In this document: positions 5,568-9,362 of the stretch, piece by piece
How positions within the stretch are numbered: position 1 is the stretch's first letter
How the letters are laid out: each line of letters starts with the position of its first letter
Origin: CAZGOM01 sp964542875
GTDB lineage: Bacteria; Planctomycetota; Phycisphaerae; Phycisphaerales; Phycisphaeraceae
Assembly: GCA_964542875.1 (NCBI GenBank)
Contig: CAZIWA010000175.1
Coordinates: forward strand, 1 to 9,362
Direction of reading: 5' to 3'
Length of the DNA stretch: 9,362 nucleotides
The notes under the pieces: model-generated
What the model saw: only the letters and a program-made list of their open reading frames with translations
Told to the model about the DNA's origin: nothing
Databases searched by the model: none
Position numbers and translations under genes: made by a program

Positions 5568-6425
5568 ATGAGAAACATGGCTTTTTTCGCGATGCTGGGG
5601 CTGGCGCTGTTTGCGCTGACGGGGTGCACCTCGGGGGCGTATAACGCCACGAATATCGCGGTGACGCCTTATATCTATAAAGAAACCAAGGATGGGCGGG
5701 AGGTCTATCGGATGACGATGAAGACTTCCAGCGTTTGGGTGGACCCGGTGGGGGCGAGGATTCTGGCGTTTCGCCGCAGCGACCGGGCGCAGATGAAGGC
5801 GATGCGCGAAGAGGGGAGCGATGACCTGGTTTTCGTCGAGAACAAGGTGATCTCGCTGAGGGAGTTTCATCTGTTTGACGGGGGCGAGACGATCACGCTG
5901 ACGCCGGAAGCGCCAAACCTGGCGAAGGCGAAATTCTGGCTGAGCTACACAAATATCGGGCAGATGACGTTTGTGTGCTCTCCCAAGGACGGATGGGTGC
6001 TGACACGGGACTTTCGGCTGATGGACAACGGCGCGCTGTATGTGACGAGCACGCTGCAGAATCGGGAACTCAAGGCCCGGGAATTGACCGTGAAGGTGGG
6101 ACTGGGCGTGCAGGATACGGCGATGGTGGTGGATGGGAAGGCCATTGCGGTGACGACCGCCAGCAGCGGCGAAGTGCTGATGCGCCTGCTGGTGCCGACG
6201 CCCAGTGAAGATGATTACATGCAGTTCAATGCGGAGACGCCGACCGGGGTGAACTCCGTGGTGGACAAAGGCGTGAACTATTCAGCGGATGTGTTGTCCA
6301 AGATGAAGATCCTGACAGGGCCTAACGCCAAGGCGTACGACGGATTTGTGCTGGGACCGGTGACCGTGCCGGTGACGGGTCAGCACTCGTGGACGGAGAA
6401 GTGGATCGTGACGGTGGAGAAATGA
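5568..6425 (+). CDS. Beta-rich lipoprotein, function unknown
   Basis: This 285-residue protein starts with a short basic N-terminus, a hydrophobic core and a canonical lipobox LTGC (17-20), so Cys20 is the likely lipidation site and the mature protein is anchored in an envelope membrane. The rest is dominated by alternating hydrophobic/polar strands. Phrases such as VWVDPVGARILAFRR, YTNIGQMTFVCSPKDGWVLTRDF and ALYVTSTLQNRE vaguely recall aldose-1-epimerase or galactose-mutarotase-like beta-sandwiches. No catalytic His/Glu pair is apparent, so I do not assign that function. ATG at 5568 is fixed by the signal peptide; there is no clear Shine-Dalgarno. An inverted repeat and weak T-rich hairpin upstream suggest an independent transcript. 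No clear terminator follows, and the 135-nt gap to the next gene holds only a small CCGCA-TTG-TGCGG hairpin (6513-6525). Confidence 0.78.
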   Translation: MRNMAFFAMLGLALFALTGCTSGAYNATNIAVTPYIYKETKDGREVYRMTMKTSSVWVDPVGARILAFRRSDRAQMKAMREEGSDDLVFVENKVISLREFHLFDGGETITLTPEAPNLAKAKFWLSYTNIGQMTFVCSPKDGWVLTRDFRLMDNGALYVTSTLQNRELKARELTVKVGLGVQDTAMVVDGKAIAVTTASSGEVLMRLLVPTPSEDDYMQFNAETPTGVNSVVDKGVNYSADVLSKMKILTGPNAKAYDGFVLGPVTVPVTGQHSWTEKWIVTVEK

Positions 6426-6560
6426 GTTTTTTTATGAATGATGGGTTAAGAATCCTGAATTAAAGCCCTAGGCCCGGTTTGGGGGAGATTCGGGGCAATG
6501 GGTTGTTTTTCACCGCATTGTGCGGCGCATGGATTGATAGCCGTTTGATTGAAGGTATTC

Positions 6561-7598
6561 ATGGCACGTTTTTGGTTAATTCTGGTGATCGTGGCCGTGG
6601 GTTTGGCCGGGGTGTGGGGGCTGATTATGCTCGGGCGCAAGGGGCCGCGGGGGAGCACTTCGGGTGGGCCGCGGGTGGTGGTGGTTTCGTCGGTGCCGGC
6701 GCTGGGGCTGGCTGCGGAGCGGCTGCTGGGGGATGACGGGGAATATCGGACACTTTTGAAGGAGGGGGAAGACCCGGTGGGGTATTCACCCGATGCGAAA
6801 GCGAAGGAATTGTTCAAGGATGCGAGACTGCTGGTGGTGACGGGGAACGAGGTGGATGGATGGGCGGTGGAGGCGGCCAGGAAGGCGGGGCGGGGTGATA
6901 TTTCGGTGATCCGGATGTCGGATGTGATGGTTTATGGTGTGCCGCCTGGCGGAGCGGGATCAAGCGCGGCGACGAAGCCTGCGCCGGGTGAGACCCGGAC
7001 GGTGGATGCGCTGGGGCGGGCATTTGTGCTGCTGCCGGATCCTTACACGGCGGCGAACACGCCGGCGATTACGGGTAAGGAACTGCTGTGGCTGGACACG
7101 CTTTACGCGCAGCTTTTCATCAACGAGCTTTCTGTGAGGCTTAAGGAACAGGCGCCCTCGCAGGAGAAATACATCCGGGACCGGTTGCGGCTCCTGAGCA
7201 ACAATCTGATCACCCTGCACGGGCAGTATGACTACCGGTTCGGGCGGCTCAAGAGCAAGAAAATCTGCGTGACCGACCGGGTGCTGGAGCCGCTTGCCAA
7301 GCGGTACGGGCTGACGCTGGAGGTGATCGCGTGCGCCGATACGGGCGAGGCGGGTTATACGCATGGACTGCCGTCGGGCCCGGTGGATCAGACCGATAAA
7401 CGGCCGGTGTTCAGCGTGCTTGCGCCAGGGGTGGATGCGGCGGCGTTTAAAGCGGCGTTTGGGGCGCGGCAGGTGGTGGTGATCAATCCAATGACGGATT
7501 CAACGAATGTGGCGCGGCCGGATTTTGAGGTGCTTTGCCGGCATGTGCTGGATGAGGTGTACAGCAGGCAGGTGGAGGCGGTGGGGGTGGGGAATTGA
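6561..7598 (+). CDS. Membrane-anchored TroA/ZnuA-like protein lacking canonical metal-ligand histidines
   Basis: This 345-residue protein has an uncleaved-looking N-terminal anchor (4-24) and no lipobox. Its body follows the order of cluster A-I (TroA/ZnuA) metal-binding proteins: strand VVVVSSVPALGLAAERLLGD (39-58), then LLKEGEDPVGYSPDAKAKEL (65-84), which matches the family's PGxDPHxYEPTPxD loop, and ARLLVVTGNEVDGW (88-101), like ADLVVYNGxxLExW. The long linking helix, KRYGL (247-251) and a final RQVVVINPM (303-311) complete the order. However, the DPH histidine is Val73, the second ligand region reads LLPDPYTAAN (157-166) and the FHDAF-type motif reads VTDRVLEP (237-244). The usual ligands are thus absent; remaining histidines are 220, 268 and 328. 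It may bind another ligand or act structurally. ATG 6561 is chosen for GAAGG (6551-6555), 5 nt upstream; an in-frame TTG at 6549 is less likely. No ZnuB/ZnuC-type genes flank it. Family call is by eye. Confidence 0.7.
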   Translation: MARFWLILVIVAVGLAGVWGLIMLGRKGPRGSTSGGPRVVVVSSVPALGLAAERLLGDDGEYRTLLKEGEDPVGYSPDAKAKELFKDARLLVVTGNEVDGWAVEAARKAGRGDISVIRMSDVMVYGVPPGGAGSSAATKPAPGETRTVDALGRAFVLLPDPYTAANTPAITGKELLWLDTLYAQLFINELSVRLKEQAPSQEKYIRDRLRLLSNNLITLHGQYDYRFGRLKSKKICVTDRVLEPLAKRYGLTLEVIACADTGEAGYTHGLPSGPVDQTDKRPVFSVLAPGVDAAAFKAAFGARQVVVINPMTDSTNVARPDFEVLCRHVLDEVYSRQVEAVGVGN

Positions 7599-7654
7599 GC
7601 AAGTAAAAGTGAAACGTAAGAGGCGGGGAGTCGTCGGGTGATTCCAAATGAAAA

Positions 7655-7701
7655 CCTCCCTGCCGGGGTACCAAGGTGAGAGGCCCTGGGGCGGAGGGAG
7701 G
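7655..7701 (-). terminator. Probable terminator of the cold-shock gene
   Basis: Read on the minus strand, CCTCCCT (complement of 7695-7701) pairs with AGGGAGG (complement of 7655-7661) and is followed by TTTT (7654-7651). The 33-nt interior contains a further imperfect CCAAGG/CCCTGG stem. It lies about 80 nt beyond the stop of the cold-shock gene at 7784. The T run is short, so efficiency may be modest. Confidence 0.5.
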
Positions 7702-7733
7702 CTTCTGGTGTGTATGCCTTTTGAAATGTGTTG

Positions 7734-7755
7734 CCCTGAGGCATCCAGGGGTTTT
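7734..7755 (+). terminator. Weak terminator-like hairpin after the TroA-like gene
   Basis: CCCTG (7734-7738) and CAGGG (7746-7750) form a 5-bp stem with a 7-nt loop, followed by GTTTT. It would end rightward transcription of the TroA-like gene just before the convergent cold-shock gene. The stem and T run are short, so this is a tentative call. Confidence 0.35.
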
Positions 7756-7783
7756 GAGAGAAATGTGGGTCTTGTGTTCGCGC

Positions 7784-8008
7784 TTAACGGACAGGTTGCG
7801 CGACCATCGACCGATTGACACTGCGGGCCTGCCAGCCCTTGTCGCCTTGAATCAATTCGTAGTCAACGGCTTCATTGTCTTTAAGAGACTTAAAGCCATC
7901 CCCCTGGATTTGGCTGAAATGGACGAAAACGTCCTGACCGGCGGGGCCGACGATGAAGCCAAAGCCCTTTTTGGGGTCAAACCATTTGACTCTTCCCTGA
8001 GTAATCAT
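7784..8008 (-). CDS. CspA-family cold-shock protein
   Basis: This 74-residue single-domain protein has the normal cold-shock-domain length. It binds single-stranded RNA/DNA as an RNA chaperone in the cytoplasm. The five-stranded OB fold is shown by GRVKWFDPKKGFGFI (5-19, containing RNP1 KGFGFI) and DVFVHFS (26-32, RNP2), with nucleic-acid-stacking aromatics W9, F16, F18, F28, H30 and F31. It ends with a short basic tail RSVNRSMVAQPVR. The start at 8008 (minus strand) is fixed by AAGGAG at 8021-8016, 7 nt upstream; longer in-frame readings upstream add an unrelated hydrophobic stretch. The gene is convergent with the TroA-like gene and has its own terminator candidate. A long non-coding stretch upstream could hold a structured leader of the type that controls csp genes. 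Paralogue identity (CspA versus others) cannot be set. Confidence 0.95.
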   Translation of the reverse strand: MITQGRVKWFDPKKGFGFIVGPAGQDVFVHFSQIQGDGFKSLKDNEAVDYELIQGDKGWQARSVNRSMVAQPVR

Positions 8009-8465
8009 CGGACAACTCCTTAACAAAAAAAGAAATGAAATGAAGAGATGGAACCACTGGACGCTGGTGCAAGTCAGAAGTACGAAGCTCCAGGAGACTA
8101 AAACACGGGGGAAAAAAGTGCCAGTGTTTCCAACCGGAGACTGCATTCTTCGGGCTTGCGGCCAAGAGAGTCACGAGCGATGTTCCCCCGACGAGAACGC
8201 GGCCCGGGTGGCAGAACACGCTTGCTTTTGTTGTGCATAAACAGATTAACAGCACACAACGCAAAGCTCACGGGAACGGCAACCGTACTTAAATGTCCAG
8301 ACATGGCCGGCAACGCGCTTAATGGGGTAGATAAAAGACCACTAAAGACGTTCAGCCACTGCACGCCACAGACAGAAATGCCCCCGGTTCACTCTTTTTC
8401 CCTATCCAGATCGTACGTTTCACGAATGATGCGTATGACCTGCGAACGCAGACGTGCCCGGGTTT
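8009..8465. other. Non-coding region upstream of the cold-shock gene
   Basis: No convincing gene is seen on either strand. The base composition is visibly less GC-rich and lacks the codon pattern of the neighbours. Short frames at 8098-8364 (-) and 8156-8467 (+) overlap each other and have no ribosome-binding site or family motif. Local inverted repeats are present: AAACAC (8101-8106) with GTGTTT (8124-8129), and CTGCGAACGCAG (8440-8451). Because cold-shock genes often have long structured 5' leaders, part of this stretch is probably the leader and promoter of the gene at 7784-8008. I cannot place a promoter with confidence. Confidence 0.5.
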
Positions 8466-8537
8466 AAGAAAAACCCTGTCTGGAAGGCTGGCGCGCCTAC
8501 TTTTAACGTTGGGCGGGCGTCAGCCTTCCAGACAGGG
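8466..8537 (-). terminator. Long stem-loop terminator of pnp
   Basis: CCCTGTCTGGAAGGCTG (8474-8490) is a perfect 17-nt reverse complement of 8521-8537. Four further pairs (8491-8494 with 8517-8520, one a G-U) lengthen the stem to about 21 bp around a 22-nt loop. On the minus strand the stem is followed by TTTTTCTT (8473-8466), as expected of an intrinsic terminator for pnp, whose stop is about 160 nt upstream. There is no T run on the plus strand side. The stem is much longer than in ordinary terminators, so processing or a repeat-element origin is possible. The 8541-8696 interval between holds only a small GGTTCA/TGAACC hairpin (8662-8680). Confidence 0.75.
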
Positions 8538-8696
8538 CTTTAATAAGCCCGTAGCGGTCTTCCCATCCTGACCCGTGAAACATCCCCTGTCGGTGAGCGG
8601 TCGAGCGCTTTACCGGCCTCTGGTATGAGAGCCGGCGCCGGTTCCGGGGCGCGTTTGCGCGGGTTCAGGACGGGTGAACCACTGTTTGAATCTTAC

Positions 8697-9362
8697 TTAC
8701 TCAGCCTTGGGCTGCGCAAGAGCATTTTCTTCCTTGATGACGGCTTTTCGAGAAAGTTTCACGCGGCCCTGGTCGTCGATGAGGAGAACCTTGACGCGGA
8801 TGACATCGCCGACCTTGACGATATCGGTGACTTTTTCGACGTAGCCGTCGGCCAATTCGGAGATGTGGCAGAGGCCATCCTGGCCGGGGATGACTTCGAC
8901 GAATGCGCCGAAGTCCTTGATGGTGGAGACGCGGCCGGTGTAGATGGCGCCGACTTTGACTTCGGCGCAGAGCTTCTCAACTTCTTCGAGGGCGCGTTCG
9001 GCCTTGCCTTCACCGACGGCGGAGATGAAGACGGTACCGTCTTCTTCGACCTCGATGGTGGCGCCGGTGGATTCCTGGATGGCGCGGATGGTCTTGCCGC
9101 CGGGCCCGATGAGCTTGCCGATCTTTTCGGGGTGGATGGTGGTGGTGAGCATCCGGGGGGCGTACCTGGAGATGGTGGCGCGGGGCTCGGGGATGCACTC
9201 TTCGATCATGTCGATGATCTGGAGGCGGTTGACCTTGGCCAGTTCGAAGGTTTTCTTGATCTGGTCGATGGTGAGGCCGCGGATCTTGAGGTCGAGCTGG
9301 ATGGCGGTGATGCCGTCCTTGGTGCCGCAGACCTTGAAGTCCATGTCGCCAAAGTGATCTTC
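8697..9362 (-). CDS. pnp: Polynucleotide phosphorylase, C-terminal part (5' end beyond window)
   Basis: The visible 221 residues are the C-terminal third of PNPase, the phosphorolytic 3'-5' exoribonuclease of the RNA degradosome. The fragment opens with EDHFGDMDFKVCGT, part of the second RNase PH domain. Its Asp2, Asp8 and Lys10 correspond to the E. coli active-site residues D486, D492 and K494. A KH domain follows (about 70-128) with the RNA-gripping loop GPGG (86-89), then an S1 domain (about 136-207: VGAIYTGRVSTIKDFGAFVEV to GRVKLSRKAV). It ends soon after S1 with a short ENALAQPKAE tail, so there is no long C-terminal extension. The frame runs open through base 9362, so the start codon lies outside the window. 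The gene is followed by a strong stem-loop terminator at 8466-8537. It lies on the same strand as the cold-shock gene, and both act on RNA structure or decay in the cold. Confidence 0.97.
   Translation of the reverse strand, partial: EDHFGDMDFKVCGTKDGITAIQLDLKIRGLTIDQIKKTFELAKVNRLQIIDMIEECIPEPRATISRYAPRMLTTTIHPEKIGKLIGPGGKTIRAIQESTGATIEVEEDGTVFISAVGEGKAERALEEVEKLCAEVKVGAIYTGRVSTIKDFGAFVEVIPGQDGLCHISELADGYVEKVTDIVKVGDVIRVKVLLIDDQGRVKLSRKAVIKEENALAQPKAE

Noticed and set aside
5568..6425. Aldose 1-epimerase (mutarotase) assignment
   Set aside because: Only a vague beta-sandwich resemblance; no catalytic His/Glu pattern could be identified.
8098..8364. 88-residue minus-strand frame with a hydrophobic first half
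   Set aside because: No ribosome-binding site or recognisable family, overlapped by another frame on the opposite strand, and composition unlike neighbouring genes; more likely leader or non-coding DNA.
8156..8467. 103-residue plus-strand frame
   Set aside because: No motif, no Shine-Dalgarno, and its end runs into the pnp terminator region; probably chance.
8541..8696. tRNA-like or small RNA gene between pnp and its terminator
   Set aside because: The GGTTCA...TGAACC hairpin resembles a T-arm at first glance, but no acceptor stem, anticodon arm or CCA context can be built around it.
1..9362. CRISPR arrays, transposases, integrases, attachment sites or phage genes
   Set aside because: None seen: no regularly spaced direct repeats and no mobile-element protein in any frame with intact motifs.

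Overview
The window is GC-rich, tightly packed bacterial DNA from a diderm (Gram-negative-type) organism: several products carry lipoprotein or signal-peptide N-termini. The mix of a Gfo/Idh/MocA dehydrogenase, several orphan lipoproteins, an Ala/Gln/Pro-rich secreted protein and a His-rich 'PHGG' lipoprotein suggests Planctomycetota, perhaps Phycisphaerae. This is an impression from gene style, not a proven placement.

Layout. (1) 104-1102 (+): Gfo/Idh/MocA-family NAD(P)-dependent oxidoreductase, with a small hairpin over its ribosome-binding site. (2) 1118-1217: a run of exactly 100 N, a scaffold gap of unknown true size. The link between gene 1 and everything to its right is therefore an assembly inference. 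(3) 1244-1275: a strong intrinsic terminator, followed by a candidate promoter with a Fur/Zur-like inverted repeat in its spacer. (4) 1321-4866 (+): a compact run of five genes. They are an ABC ATPase, an FtsX-type permease (overlapping by 4 nt), a His-rich lipoprotein, a DUF3299-like secreted protein with a CxxC motif (start codon directly abutting the previous stop) and a small lipoprotein with a carboxypeptidase-regulatory-like fold. (5) 5017-7598 (+): three more envelope genes, separated by 120-150 nt gaps. They are a two-helix membrane protein, a beta-rich lipoprotein, and a membrane-anchored protein that looks like a ZnuA/TroA metal-binding protein but lacks the usual His ligands. (6) 7784-8008 (-): a CspA-family cold-shock protein. 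(7) 8009-8696: non-coding, with a very long stem-loop that reads as the terminator of the next gene. (8) 8697-9362 (-): the C-terminal third of polynucleotide phosphorylase, running off the right edge.

The most interesting part is region 4. ATPase, FtsX-like permease, His-rich periplasmic protein and DUF3299-like protein are the ingredients of zinc-starvation operons known in gammaproteobacteria (Vibrio cholerae ZrgABCDE; Pseudomonas aeruginosa PA4063-PA4066). A Fur/Zur-like site at the operon head and a degenerate ZnuA-like protein downstream fit a metal-handling role. I infer a divergent, possibly undescribed metal (zinc?) acquisition or envelope-metallation locus. The sequence alone does not prove the metal, the direction of transport or co-transcription.
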